Shown piece by piece: positions 33,240 through 45,399 of a stretch of 64,000 bases of DNA. The notes below the pieces were generated by a model, which was not told where the DNA came from, searched no databases, and saw only the letters and a list, made by a program, of their open reading frames with translations. The position numbers were made by a program, and so were the translations under genes. Position 1 is the first letter of the stretch; the number at the start of each line of letters is the position of its first letter. Source of the stretch: Massospora cicadina (lineage: Eukaryota; Entomophthoromycota; Entomophthoromycetes; Entomophthorales; Entomophthoraceae). The DNA is taken from contig JAKSZP010009526.1 of NCBI GenBank assembly GCA_022478985.1, positions 1-64,000 of the forward strand, read 5' to 3'.

Positions 33240-34210
33240 TACTTCAAAGGGAGAAACCTCCATAGAAGCGTGAGTTCCAATGTTTTAGTAAATTGAGCTT
33301 GGGGGAGATCACTAGCCCAAGTATCCTGTGCAGCCGCAAATTATCAGTGCAAGTACTGTTCCAAGATTTGGTAAACTTGCTCAGTTTGTCCATCGGACTA
33401 GGGATGAATTGCTGTGGAATGCAGGGGGAAATTTTCAAAATGGATAAGAGCTTATTCCAGAACTGTGCTGTGAACTGTGCACTGAAGTCACTGATGATCT
33501 CCTATGGGAGACTAAACATAGTAAACACATAGAACATTAAGATATGAGCGGTTTTTTGATTAAATTTTGGGAAAACATGGAATAATTAGGGAAAATTTGG
33601 TAAAACGATCAACGACTACCATTACCGCCATAAACCCATTGGAATAGGGAAATTTGACAATAAAATATAAGACTCTGATGTCCATGAACCCTCCGCCTGC
33701 TGTAAAGGATGAGGGAGGCCATTTCTTCCTGATTGATATGACTTGGCCAGTGCTCAGGTAACACAAATGGTGATCTAGGATGTGACTTCTTTTGATAAAC
33801 CCGACCAAGTTATGAGTCCTCTTGATCATATTAATACATTTCTTGTTGCCCAGATGGCCAATTGTGGGAGGATCGTGATGCACCTAAAACACCTCAGCTC
33901 TAAAGAGGGGAGGAACCCAAACCTGCAACTGAAAATAAAGGAGACCCTCCACTAAGGAATATAGGTGATATGTGTGAGTTTGGAAGAATAGTTGATCAAA
34001 TAACTTTACTCCTTTGAGGCAGGTCATTTGAGCTGCTAAAACCCGTGAAATAAGAGGAGCATCAGGAGATAAGTCGACTGACAAGACCACAGGTTGGATC
34101 TAAATAAAATTTGAGTGGAGGGAATCACAGTAAACAGATCTGCTTCATCTGAGTCCAAAGGGCAGTGAGCTAGGTTGTGGCTAAGAAAATTGGGGAGCAC
34201 GTCAATGCAA
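33240..34210 (-). pseudogene. pol: Chromovirus D integrase
   Basis: 33560-33883 reads a zinc-binding HHCC region (HHDPPTIGHLGNKKC, with LDHHLCYLSTG) and then the start of the core (YFIVKFPYSNGFMAVMVVVDRFTKFS), where the first catalytic Asp is no longer readable. The linker PDAPLISRVLAAQMTC precedes it at 33884-34090. Later core motifs are scattered over 33290-33540. Confidence 0.7.
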
Positions 34211-34229
34211 AATTCAAAAATTTCTATTT

Positions 34230-35430
34230 AAAGTTAAAGCTGCACAAATCATGGTAGGTACGTGCTTGCCTATGCGCCAATTTATGTGATTTGCAGAAAT
34301 ACAGAAGAGCTTAGTGATACATATGCACCGTTAACTCATGCTGTGCTCCCTGTAACAGGTATCACTAATGAGTCCAAGCACATGCTACAGCTGCCAACTC
34401 CTCATTGTAAATGTCCCAGGATTGCTCAGTAGAGTTAGATTTCCATAAAAAGTAGGCGACCAGATGTTCTAAACCATCATGCTCCTTGGAGCAGGACTAC
34501 CTCCACTACCACAGATGAAGCATTTCATGTAACGATATACAGTTTGGAGGGGTCATCATGTTTTAGGATGGGAGGGTGATAAGAACACCTCTATAATTGA
34601 CTCAAATGCCTGCTGGCACTCGGGTATCCAATGAAAGGGTACATTCTTACCCATGAGGGGGTGAAGTGGAGTGGATAACTAGGAAAGGGACAGGTAAAAT
34701 CTTCAGGAAAATAATGGTGCCCAATGAACTTCTTAATTGTTTTTGGGTTTTTGGAGTTGGCCATTTGCGGATGGCGTCCAACTTGTTGAGGGGAATTGTA
34801 TAACCATCTCAAGGACAAGGTTCCTGAGAAAGGTGACTTCCTCCTTTTAAAACTCTCCTATTTTGAAGGCTTGACAAACAGGCCCGCCTTGTTCAAAGCA
34901 TCCACTACCGCTTCCAAGTCTTTTGCATGTTGTTTGGGAGTTATAGAGTGAGCCAAGATGTCATCAATATATAAACTGCGCAAGTAAATCAGAGGTCTCC
35001 CAGCACACTATTGATTATTCTTTTTCATGTGGCTGGCACATTCTTCAACCCAAAGGGCATTACATGGAATTAAAAAATACCCCACTTTGTTAAAATTGCA
35101 ATAAGGCATTCTTGACCTCCCATCACCTATATTTGATTGAAGTTTTTAATGAGATCAAGCTTGGAGAACACATGAGACTTAGCAATACCTGAATGATAGT
35201 TTGCTTTGGGGGAAAAGTATAGGGATTGTGTACTGTAATTTTGTTTAGGTGTCCATAATCCACGCTGGAAATGAGGGAACCATTGTTCATCTTGGCAAAA
35301 ATGATAGAAGCAACTGATGTTGTTTCTTTAAATAACCACCCTTTCTTAAGCATATTATCTACCCAGATGTTAAGCGCAACCTCCTCCTCTGCTGTGTGCG
35401 GATACAAGGGACAATTAATGTTCAATAACT
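34230..35430 (-). pseudogene. pol: Chromovirus D RT and RNase H
   Basis: The RT begins at about 35425 with AEEEVALNIWVDNMLKKGW, VDYGHLNKITVHNPY. The catalytic box is YIDDILAHS at 34960-34971, intact. The connection reads NPKTIKKFIGHHYFPEDF. RNase H follows at about 34300-34580 as PSKLYIV with the DAS aspartate turned to Asn (NASSV). Stops and shifts separate the blocks. Confidence 0.82.
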
Positions 35431-35769
35431 ATACCATTGTTCATAATCCTAAGTCAAATTTAGTGTGAGAGGGAAGATAGTCCACCTTATTGGAATCAAA
35501 GATATTTCAATAGCACATATTTTTTTGGGAAATCAGATGGAAGGCCCACAGGGGGAAACAAGGGAAGTGATGGAGCTGCACCCTTGAGTTTTCTTAAGGA
35601 TATCGACTAAAGGAAATTCCCATCCATTTGATCATTAACAAATGACAACATATTTGACTCCAGGTGATTTCTAACATGTTGTCGCTGCCACCATATGACC
35701 ACCAAGATTACTGGAAACACCAAGTTTGGCATTGCTGAGAATCAATCACAAAAGATAAACTGATGCACT

Positions 35770-36010
35770 GAGAAAAGTTATAGCTTTTGGACTAGATATG
35801 AGTTCTTAGAGGCTGATGAAGCAACCATCACAGAAAGAACTACGTCCAGGTCAAGCTCCAATTGTTGGGCTAGCTCAACGCTCATAAAATTACCTGCGGC
35901 TCCGGTATCCACCAAAGCCTTAAAGGAGATGTGGTGAAACCCAATACTAATCTTCATGGTCAATAAAAAATAGGCGAAGTTTAGTTTATTAATAGATCCA
36001 GTCATCTTCG
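35770..36010 (-). pseudogene. pol: Chromovirus D protease
   Basis: ISIGFHHISFKALVDTGAAG with NFMSVELAQQLELD. Asp-Thr-Gly is intact. 76% or so of the visible residues match the C protease by eye. It lies between gag and RT as expected. Confidence 0.85.
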
Positions 36011-36995
36011 CTGCAACTGAAGAGATAGCAAGTAAAACAGGGGGAAGGTCGGGGACTTTTTTGGGAGTAAGTTTGGAAAGAGTAAGGGCTTAGGAACCAC
36101 CTTCTTCAATCTGGGCTTTTAGTTGTGTATTAACAGGTGAACCAGGATAACCCAACTCATCCGTGGGGGCATTGGCTGATTATGAGGCCAAGGGTCAATA
36201 CTGATTCAACGGTAAGAAATGAATCTGAGTTGTTGTTGTGAAGTCCAATCATATAACTTTCCACTTGAAGCAGGGAGCATGGCGAGGGAAGGCGTTGATG
36301 GTGGTCACAGCTTTACATATTTGATCCACTGTCCCCATAGGGGTGGACCAAACTTCATAATGGGCAGAGGCAGAATTCAGCGCTGATCTAAAGATTGCTT
36401 TAAGCATATCATTAGAAAACTCAAGTGCAGGAGCTTGTTCATGGAAGATGGTGATTAGAGAAGCTAAGCGGGGGCTTCAGCCATAGAAGAAAGCAATATG
36501 AGTAAACAGTCTGAACGCGACACAGGAGGTTATAAAGCAGGCAATACTACTGTGACAAGCGAGGTAGAATCTCCCATCTGCAAAGTAGAACTCAGAAGTC
36601 TTGCACCTACCGGCAGGCATCCACTTCTACTGCATCCAAAAGGCGATCACTTGTTGGGCATTGAGTAGCACAGCGGCATTATTAAATACAATGGCAGAAC
36701 GCATTTGCACCTAAGAAAGGGATTCTAGAAGTTAATTAACAATATCTTGGGAGGAAACATTTGGATTCCCTTCTTGAATCTTAGGTGAGGGAAGAGTATT
36801 TATCCACAGGGCTCTGCTGCCCTGAAGGAGTTGCTCCAAGGTATTGTAAACATTACCCACAAAATCAGAGATTGACCAAATACCTAACAGAAAGAAAACC
36901 AATGACTGTATTTTCATTTGGTAAAGGGTAACAAATGCGGCGCCCAAATTAAAGAGAAGGGCGGAAAAAGGCAGGAAACAATGGTAGGTTAATTA
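36011..36995 (-). pseudogene. gag: Chromovirus D gag remnant
   Basis: About 1 kb between protease and the 5' LTR, occupied in complete chromoviruses by gag. Open stretches such as 36732-36947 contain no zinc knuckle that I can read. Assigned by position only. Confidence 0.5.
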
Positions 36996-38418
36996 TGTCA
37001 GGAAAAGGGTAGAAGAAGTTTAAACTGGCCTGCCAGTTGGGATGTGTGAGCACCCAAAAGGCAAGCCAAAATGCCAGTGGCATTGTCGGCTGCACAACAT
37101 TGTATGGAGCTGCAAATTGGGTAACAATGACTCATTGATGTAGGACAAGTGTGAAAAACCTGATAATGAGCCAAAAATAAACAACCCCAGACCCTGCGGG
37201 TCTTGCTTCAGGGGATTGCACTACTGGTAGACTACTTAAGGATTACTGGCAGAAGCGTTCATCAATAAAGTAGAGACAAGGGGGCATATCCTTGCTTGAA
37301 AGTGAGACATATGCGGCCACATAAGTCAGACGGCTTTATATCAAATAGCTTCAATAATTGGGTTAAATTCACAGACGGTTCTTGCACGTTGGATTCATTT
37401 GACTATGGGGAGAGTAATTGTAACTATCAAAGATGGTAAAGCCCATTTGGTGTAGGGGCTTAAAGGCCACCAAGTTAGTGCCATTGGGACTTTAACAAGA
37501 AGAATTGATGAAAATAAAAAATTTGGGTAGTAGCAGAAATTATATTGGAAAGGAAAATAAAGATAATTGACAAATAAATTACTCAGTACGATGTAACTGA
37601 TTATTGGTGTATGATTAGATGGTAGGTCCAAGAAGGGATTAGGGCCTTCAAATTTGACCTAAACCAGCGGATTTTTGGGAGAGGGGAGGAAATAATTCTA
37701 ATTGGAACCAACATTGAAGGATTCTGCAGAAGGCCAAGTCAAAATTTAGCTTGTCCAAAAATTCCTGGGCTGAGGCTCACCTGCATTTCTGTCACCTGGC
37801 GTGACAGCATCTGGCCTGACAAGCAACAGGAATTCCCAGGGCCACCCCACATAGGGGCAGTCCCAATTGGTTGGAAACAGGTTTGGGATGCACAACCCAA
37901 CCATGCCTTGTCGCTGGGGCGTTCATCTGACAAAATGAGATACATCAGGTGCAACTCCTGATTCCTTAGAAAGTGGTTTCAAATTATCTGCAATAGTCCT
38001 CAAATATACCATCTTCTCATTGGGAATCATCCCTACCAATTTTGAGTGGTGTTTGGCATTAGCAATCGTACTTCTAGATGACTCAATACCATCAGTGTTT
38101 TGGCTGAAAAATTGATACTTGTCCCTTCATGACTATTAATTTTCCAATTGTTGGGCTTTATTCCAAATAGTTTGGACCTTTCATCTTTGATTTGTAATCA
38201 GCGCAGATTTCTCAATTGGGTGGACAAGTTTGGCAAAGGTGAGCATGGGTCCCAGGGGAGGAATTTTCAGAGGGAGTGCTGTTATATAGCACTTGTATAC
38301 CACATGGGCAAGGTCACCCTGGATGATGAGGGGTAAAGTCGCCCTCTTCAGACCCTTCTTATTTGGGAATGGGAAAATCGCCTGATCCACGCAAAGGGGA
38401 CTTTCCCCAGGATTTACA
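36996..38418 (-). mobile_element. Chromovirus D 5' LTR
   Basis: 1423 bp, the direct copy of 31107-32534, for example tagaagaagttta near the left edge and ttcagagggag near 38262. Followed by ATACT. Confidence 0.92.
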
Positions 38419-38456
38419 ATACTCCTTCTTATGCCAGTGGAAAGAATTTAACTGGC

Positions 38457-38869
38457 TGACTGAAGCCTCTTTTTATATTTTATATTTGGTAAGAGAAGTT
38501 CCAATATTTGACAGACAGATATCATTTTAGTTTGCTAAAAAGTAAACTACAAAAGTAAAGCTATGAAATGAGGACTCAATTTTATTATATGAATTTGAGT
38601 GAAACTATACTAATTAAAAAATTATAATAATGAAAATTGGAGTAAAGTACATATCAACACTATTTGGATTCAGTCATAATATAAATGAGGTGAATTAAAG
38701 CAAAAATATCCACTTTTAATCTCTTTATCTATATCTAGTTTAAATACTGGGATAAAAATGAATATAACATATTTTTATATTTAAGTTGAACTCATTAAAC
38801 TAGTTTTGTTGTTATTTTTATATTTCCTAACCTTCAAGAGAGATAGTTTTGAGACATCTGTTTTTGGCA
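38457..38869 (-). mobile_element. Element I 3' LTR
   Basis: Aligns with 47048-47704 at both ends: tgactgaagcctc against tgcctaaagcctc, agacagatatcattttag against agacaaatatccatttag, and gagacatctgtttttggca against aagatacttgttcttgaca. It is about 240 bp shorter than the other copy because of indels in the middle. Confidence 0.65.
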
Positions 38870-38959
38870 TTGCCCCTTCCAAGACCAGGTTGGGGTAATA
38901 AACTCAGATGTCTCCCTTGTACTCAATTATAGGTTGATAAATTTTCCTCATCATTAATA

Positions 38960-39740
38960 GTATAGTTGTTTCCTCTCTTTTACTATCACTCATACAGGTT
39001 TTGTCTATGTGGCTTGAAGTTTAAGTGGATGTATACCTTAGATATGATTAAGCAATACTCGATCTCAAATCCTAAAAAGGGAATTTGTTTTCTCTGTTTA
39101 CTCACCGAGTTATCTTTCTCCCATTGTTTAAATGGATATTTATTTATTCTAGCTAAATTTGTAACAGATCCTCTGCTAGCATTTCCTAATATTGTCATAG
39201 TGTTACTTTTTTCAATCTGTGTATATTATTGGAGCTAACTTTGTATTTAATGTGGCTTCTCATCCATATAATGCTCTAAATAAAGAAACTCACAGACTTT
39301 GATGATATCTTATTAAGCATGCAAAAAGTGTTAGAGGTAAAAAAATCCTATTTGTAAGTGTGTTTGTCTGCTATCTTCAAAAGTATTTCTTAATGTATTC
39401 CATTCACTCATTTAACACTTCCATTACTTGAAAAAAGGTATATATAGCAGTAAATTATTGTTGAGCTTAAGCAATCTTCATAGAGTTTAAACTGTTTCTA
39501 ATTAAATTTTAACCACTATCTGATAGTAATGTTTTTGGACATCAATGGTGACAAATATAGTTAAACTATAATTTAGAAGTTGTATAAGCCTTATATATTT
39601 AGCGATGTTGTCTCTACCCCTACTCTTTAAGATTTTCTATGACTACTGGTAAAGATTGTTTTCTTCTCATAGTGGTTGGCAGAGGTTCTACCATATCAAT
39701 TGGGAAGCGATTAAATGGTTGAATGGATTTCTTTGAATTT
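38960..39740 (-). pseudogene. pol: Element I integrase
   Basis: In element sense: FNRFPIDMVEPLPTTMRRKQ (first Asp), then VICHHGCPKTLLSD-like text with the second Asp (YICHH*CPKTLLSD), then the C-terminal part FRALYG*EATL, LAPIIYT and a tail corresponding to DRVLLN and GIHPLKLQA. The translation is interrupted by many stops in otherwise recognisable sequence. Confidence 0.75.
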
Positions 39741-39989
39741 AATTTAAAATATTTTGGCAGTGGTTGAAAACTTGAACATACTACGCATAATTCTAATGCC
39801 AGAATGATGTTATTCGCATATTTTTCTAGAAAATCTCTTTTGGAGCTATAATATGTTTTCTTTACAAGTCCTTGTACTAAAGCCTGATGTGTTTCTGGTA
39901 TAAGTTTGTTTGATCACTTGGTTTAATATCTAAGCTACTTCCCATGAGCTTTCTTTTTAAAACATTCATTTTTTTATAAAGTATAAGTT

Positions 39990-40480
39990 TCACGCTATTA
40001 TAACCTCCAGTACATCTTTGGTTTCATCCTTCTAACCACTCTAAGGCTTTTTAATTTACTCATATGACAAATCACTTTCATAAGCAACCAAATGGCAAAC
40101 AGGTAGATGATACAATCCATATAATTTAAGTGACTCTTCCCTAGTCTGTGTAAGATCTCAAAAAAGTATCTCTGTAGCTGCACTGCCCATCTTGCTACCC
40201 GTCCTTCAGGGTATTCTATGTTGCATAACCATTTAAAGGAAAAATGATCTGTTATAGTTATAAAATGGACTCAAAAAATAAGCATACCTGTATAACTTCT
40301 CATATTAAAGCTAAACATTTTTGTGATAAGACTGAATAATTACTTTATCTCTATAGATCTTTGGATATACTATATTAAATATCTACTTTATCTCTATTCA
40401 GTTGCAAAAGAATTGTCCCCAATATTAAACCAATGGCATTTGTATAAATATATAATACGTTATGGTAATTTGGGTATGTC
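39990..40480 (-). pseudogene. pol: Element I RNase H
   Basis: VLYIYTNAIGLILGTILLQL (family YTDAS, Asp now Asn), SNYSVLSQKCLALI, then from 40183 MQLQRYFFEILHRLGKSHLNYMD, matching the family pattern LQ.YDFEI.HRPGK.N..AD. Broken by several stops. Confidence 0.78.
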
Positions 40481-41240
40481 AGGATATGTGCTTTGCCATT
40501 CGTTCCTTCCACTCAAAAACATCTTATCTTGTTTTCCCCCTGGTGCTTGTAGTTCTTCAGTGAATAAGTAGGCGAGAGGTTCAGCAATATCAGCAAAATG
40601 GAGAATAAACTGATAATAGTACCTACCTTTCCTTAAAAACTTGAACATCTCTCATTTTGGCAGGTCCTTTTAAATTCTTATTGACTCAACTTTCCTATTT
40701 TGAGGTAAAATAAATCCATGGCTAATATTACAACATAGAAATTCTAATTATAAATTAAGAATTGAGCATCTGCTTCACCTAAACTTTAAACTATTGGTTC
40801 TTTATAACTGAAAACTTCCTTCAAATTCTCAATATAACTCTTAAGGTTTGGCTATGTATAGCGGTATTATCTAAAAGGAATGCAAGACATACTTAGGTCC
40901 CCAAAGATGCTATCCATAGATCTTTAAAAAGTAGCTGGTGCAAAGAAGAGCCCTTGGGGCATCCAAGTTGGTTTAATAAGACGTTAATTAATACTAGCGC
41001 ATAATACTTTTGTACGCATATGAAAGTCTCAACAGCCAGTATATACTGGCAAATTTATGGCCAAAAGTAGGAGGCCCTACAAAGCGTATTAGAACATCAT
41101 TTAATCCCTGGATTGGATAAGAATTATATTAATATTAGTTAAACAACGTTAACATTTAAAATTTGATTTCCACCATCAATCATCATCCCACTGATCTAGG
41201 AAGTGAGATTTGCACGTCACTTTGTTGGGTCACCCTTTTA
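40460..41240 (-). pseudogene. pol: Element I reverse transcriptase, C-terminal part
   Basis: Blocks read IDGGNQILNVNVV (family KKDGG.RFCVDYR), YPIQGLNDVLIRF, FASIYWLL, PTWMPQGLFFAPATF, then a destroyed catalytic box, IENLKEVF, and the connection VFKFLRKGRYYYQFILHFADIAEPLAYLF (40540-40650). The N-terminal RT segment is separated from it by the tandem-repeat block at 41250-44030. Confidence 0.75.
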
Positions 41241-41863
41241 AGTTGAGGGTGTTGTTTTGGGCCTTTTTTAAGCTAATTAATGTGAAACATGACATCATAT
41301 TATAATTTGCTATCAGCGATGCTAAGCCTAAATTGTTCATAAGAGTCATAAAGTAAAATTTTAATTATTCAGGTATAGTTCAGTGGTGAAATCATGAGAT
41401 TCTAAGCTTACCTGTTGCCAATTGGATTTTGATTTTTTTAGAGAAAATTGAATTCTTACAATCTAGCTTTACTATCCTCCACTCTGGCAAAAAACAGCCA
41501 ATTGGAGATTTTGGAGTATTGCAAAATTAAGTAAAAATGATTCTCCAAGCTTTCCAAGGTTTTATTTATTTTTAGATGATTCAACATCAAATTTCTTAAA
41601 TAATCTTTTATTATATAAAGTTATTTAAAACTAAAAACAAACTAACCAATCAAACACATAATTTAAGCTCCCCTGATGAGCATGCCATTAGTTATTGTTG
41701 TAAATTGATTACATAAAGCTTCTATAATATTATTACTTAAAAAGTTATCAAATTTTTAGGGTGATATAACCAACTTTTAATATATAGATAGACTCAGTAC
41801 TATAGTATATAAATAGTTCAAAGATTAATTTTTTTAAGGATGATATATCTGCTAAAATTGTAT

Positions 41864-42312
41864 AACTATAATTTCAACTCAGAGTTAAGCACTTTAATAG
41901 TTTTTAGTAATTTTGGTAGAATATGTACTATATTGTTGTTTCTATTACCTGCTTAAATTACAGAAAAATATTCACTGGATTGTTGTTTTCACTGTCCTCA
42001 CTTAAATTATTGAACTACAATTTCAGCTCAAAGGTATGAACTTTAATAGTTTTAGTTATTTAGGAAAAATATTTAGCAGATTGTTGTTTTTTCTATCCCC
42101 GCTTAAATTTCAGAAAATTATTTACCAGATTAATGTTTTCACTAACCCTTCTCAAATTGTAGAATTACAATCTCAACTAAAAGGTAAGCACTTTAATACT
42201 TTTTAGTAATTTTAATAAAATATTTACTAGATAGATAGTTTTATTACCACCACTTAACTTGCAGGATTTTAGTTTTACCACCAAAGTAAGCATAATATTT
42301 TTTTGAAATATA
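41864..42312. repeat. 150-bp tandem repeat, three copies
   Basis: Units begin at 41864, 42013 and 42163 with aactacaatttcagctcaaa-type sequence followed by gtaagcactttaatagtttt. Each contains a half-length sub-repeat (atttaccagattgttgttttc). The spacing is 149-150 bp. Confidence 0.82.
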
Positions 42313-42619
42313 ATTTGACATCATTTTGTATTAAGTTTTCAATGATTTTACATATTATTACTAATATAAATATTATATTATTTTACTAGATGTTTTTGTT
42401 TCAGCACAATATCCAAAATCTGAAAGGATTATTGATATCTTTTTCAAGGTAAATTTTGTTTGATGTTTTACTTAATTTACTAATATAGTATTTAATTGCG
42501 CTGATTTACAAAATGATTGACTCCAATTTGGTCATTTGAAAAATAAAATGAATGACATCTTTTCACTGTAAGCCTTTTATATTAATAAATGATTTTTTTG
42601 AGTGTGTTTTTGACTTGCC

Positions 42620-42990
42620 CATCTGTAATTATCTGAAAGGGTTAAAATATCTTAAGGTACATTATATATTTTTACTTGGTAATATTTTTAGTAAGGTTGC
42701 TGATTTTGATCTCAGCATAAACTATCTATTATCATCTTCATTTATTAAAATCCTCATGGTAAGTTTTGATTTTTTATTTGATCTAATAATGCTTTAATGT
42801 CAATTTTGATTTTGGTGTCTATCTGAAATGGATACAAATATCTTTCTATGTGAAGTTGTTTCTTACTTGGTATTATTATTAGAAATGTTATTGATTTTGA
42901 TCACAGCATAAACTATATGTTATCATCTTTATCTATTAATAACTTCAAGGCATGTTTAATATTCTTACTTGATTTAATATAAGTTAGTAA
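42620..42990. repeat. 186-bp tandem repeat, two copies
   Basis: Copies start near 42628 and 42814. Shared text includes atctgaaa, tttcttacttggtat, gctgattttgatctcagcataaact and attatcatcttcatttatta. A weaker third part may follow to about 43080. Confidence 0.78.
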
Positions 42991-43454
42991 ATTTGTTTTA
43001 GATTTACTATACTCTTTTTGTGATTATCTATATTCACTAATATCATCAAGGTATGGTTTATATTTATTTCTTGCTTTAGTAAAATTTAACTTTAAATTAA
43101 TTTCTTATCATCAAAAAGTGATAAATGGTAACAAATTTCTATTATACTGAGATTTTTTTATAGTTTAAATATTATAAATATTCTAACTATTATCTGTGAT
43201 TTATCTAATTTATCTATTTATGTTGCTTTAAAATATTATGACTTTGTTAAAGTGTTTGCTCTTTTAATGGTTGACTTATATCTAGAAATCTATTTATTTG
43301 ATATTTAATATACATCAATTAAATAAGATCTTTATGACTAAATGAATTTTATTAGTATTAAGGTACTTAGTTATAACAATTATGGTCAGTTTGCGTGAGC
43401 CTGTAAGCTTAGTTAGATATAGAGTTTTTATTTGGATTTATGCTACTACTTCCC

Positions 43455-43935
43455 TAGTCACAAGGGTAAATACAAAGCTGTTAGTCCAAGTGGCAAAGGA
43501 TAGGTTTATGATTTATACCATACTATCATATCTATTTTCTCCTTAGAGTTCTGCTTTGATGTATAATACTACAGTAAAAAACTTTGCTCACAGGTCATGA
43601 GGGCAACAGTAAAACTGTTAATATGAGGGCCACAAATGATAGCCTTTATGGTATTATACCATATTATACCATGTTATCATATACACTTTGAACCTCATAG
43701 TGTTGCTATGAGTTATAATATTACATAAAAAGTTTCTCAGAGGTCACAGGGACAACAAGAAAGCTGTTAGTCCAAGTGCCACAAATGAAAACTTTAAGGT
43801 ATTATACCATGCTATTTTATTTTGAACCTTAGAGTGCTGATTTAGTTCATAAAAATACAATAAAAATGTTAGCTCACAGGTTATGAGGGCAACAGCAAAG
43901 CTTTTAGTCCGAGTGGCACAAATGTCAGTTTTTTT
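43455..43935. repeat. About 140-bp tandem repeat, 3.5 copies
   Basis: Units start near 43455, 43589, 43738 and 43875 with cacaggtcatgagggcaaca, followed by aaagctgttagtccaagtgg and cacaaatg. In between are ggtattataccat and gaaccttagagtgctg. Spacing is 134-149 bp. A minus-strand open frame (43744-43995) follows the repeat. Confidence 0.85.
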
Positions 43936-44049
43936 AAGACAAATGGGGCTCAGGGAATAGTGGTGGCACAGATACTGGAAAGAGGCCACCAGCATAGCTG
44001 GTGGCCAAATGAAGGCTATGCCAATGAGAACTCGTTTTCTTCACTAAGA

Positions 44050-44420
44050 GTAGTGGTGATGCCCATGAACTCTTCAATTTTTAAAAGACTAGCGTCTATC
44101 AAATTCTTATTTTCCTGAGATATCAGTTCATATTCTCTTTTTGACTTTCTTTAAGGCCAAGATCTAAATTGTAGGGTGTCCCCTGTATCCAACTTATGCA
44201 ATTATCCTTTGAACAGGCCATGATCTTTTTCATCATTGCTGAAAATATCTTCATTCCATTTTAGTAGGGTATTTAATTCTTGTTGTTCAGCTGGACTAAT
44301 TTTCTCCAGGCCTAATTCATCAAGTCATTAGATAGTATTAATTGTATCAACTTGATCATAAGGTGTATCATTGCTTTTGAATTACATTAGCCTACTTCAA
44401 AGTGCATTTGTTTCATGTTA
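44050..44420 (-). pseudogene. pol: Element I pre-RT linker and RT start
   Basis: Reads LGLEKISPAEQQELNTLLKW, NEDIFSNDEKDHGL, LDTGDTLQFRSWP, REYELISQENKNLIDASLL, the standard gypsy segment just before the first RT motif. It proves that the RT of element I continued into lower coordinates before the repeat block. Confidence 0.78.
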
Positions 44421-45110
44421 GACTGCCAATAGAACTCTTATCTACTGAGTATAGATTTATAAAAACTTGGAATTAATTGGGGTTCATCCCAAACTATAGC
44501 TTTAGGACTCATTACTTCCAGCATTGATCCTTAAGGAATTTATCTTAGTATAGTTTTAGAAACTATCTTTTGGTCTCCTAGTCAATTTTAAATTTTTTAC
44601 TAGAATATTTGGTGTTCCTTTGCTTGCATCTATAAGAGCAGGTAACTCTTTTTAAACCCTTGTTTTGTAAGATATAATAAATATAACGAATCATTTGATT
44701 CAATTCAAAGTATAGTCTCCTTAAAAAGTTCCTTTAAACTAATGTATAATGAGAGGCATTTATATCTAAAAGATTAACGGTCCTTTTGTTATAATAAATT
44801 ATCCCACAAGCTTGTATAAGGATTGTGTACCTACTATGAAATCATAATTCTCATTGTCAAAAATTTGTGGAAGCAGTCATAACTAAGAGTCCAAATTGTA
44901 AAGGTATTTCTAAGTATTCTTATACTGCTCTTGTAGCGTTTGGACCATCTGTCTGATATCAAATTATAATGAATATCAGGACCAAACTTCAGGCGTTTTA
45001 TAAGTTTTGATGACATCACAATTACCTGTGATCCAATTTCTGACACTGCAAGAACTTTCACTGTTTTAATTGCTGCTTCCACCTTGGTAACGCTTTTTAA
45101 TCACAAATAA
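44421..45110 (-). pseudogene. pol: Element I protease
   Basis: Open frame 44834-45082: VKVLAVSEIGSQVIVMSSKL, IKRLKFGPDIHYNL. It aligns with the family IDSGS.VNVIS..L, with the active Asp-Ser-Gly now Glu-Ile-Gly. A decayed linker to 44421 contains no other motif. Confidence 0.72.
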
Positions 45111-45399
45111 GGTGTACTGAAAAACCCTCATTAAATTTAACATCCTTCTTGTACTTACTCACTTGAGAAGTCTTACGCTTGTTTAACATATTGAAATCTT
45201 TCAGAAAAATATTGTAGTATAAAATTCTGTACACAATGAGATACAAATCATCTTTATATCATATATAGTAGACTTGTTCATGTGACAACTCTAGTAGACA
45301 TAAACATGAGGTTATTTCTAATCTGTATGAAGCTCCTATCAAGTAACAACTCTTAATTTAGAAAAATATTCATTCTCTATTATATCTTGAGCTACACAA

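Larger units (their letters stand above)
31102..38423 (-). mobile_element. Chromovirus D (Ty3/gypsy), complete with TSD
   Basis: LTRs 36996-38418 (5', 1423 bp) and 31107-32534 (3', 1428 bp), with perfect duplication ATACT at 31102-31106 and 38419-38423. The polypurine tract in element sense (ccctcctttggaaaaaggaaaaggtaa, on the minus strand over 32535-32562) precedes the 3' LTR. The internal 4461 bp hold a gag remnant, PR, RT, RNase H, IN and chromodomain, in the lineage of C. It keeps an intact RT YIDD and protease DTG but is broken by many stops. Confidence 0.94.
41250..44030. repeat. Tandem-repeat-rich block inside element I pol
   Basis: About 2.8 kb of very AT-rich sequence between the pre-RT linker (44050-44420) and the RT body of element I. 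It holds three unrelated tandem arrays (41864-42312, 42620-42990, 43455-43935). No gypsy motif can be read within it. Either an insertion or an expansion; no clear terminal repeats were found. Confidence 0.65.
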
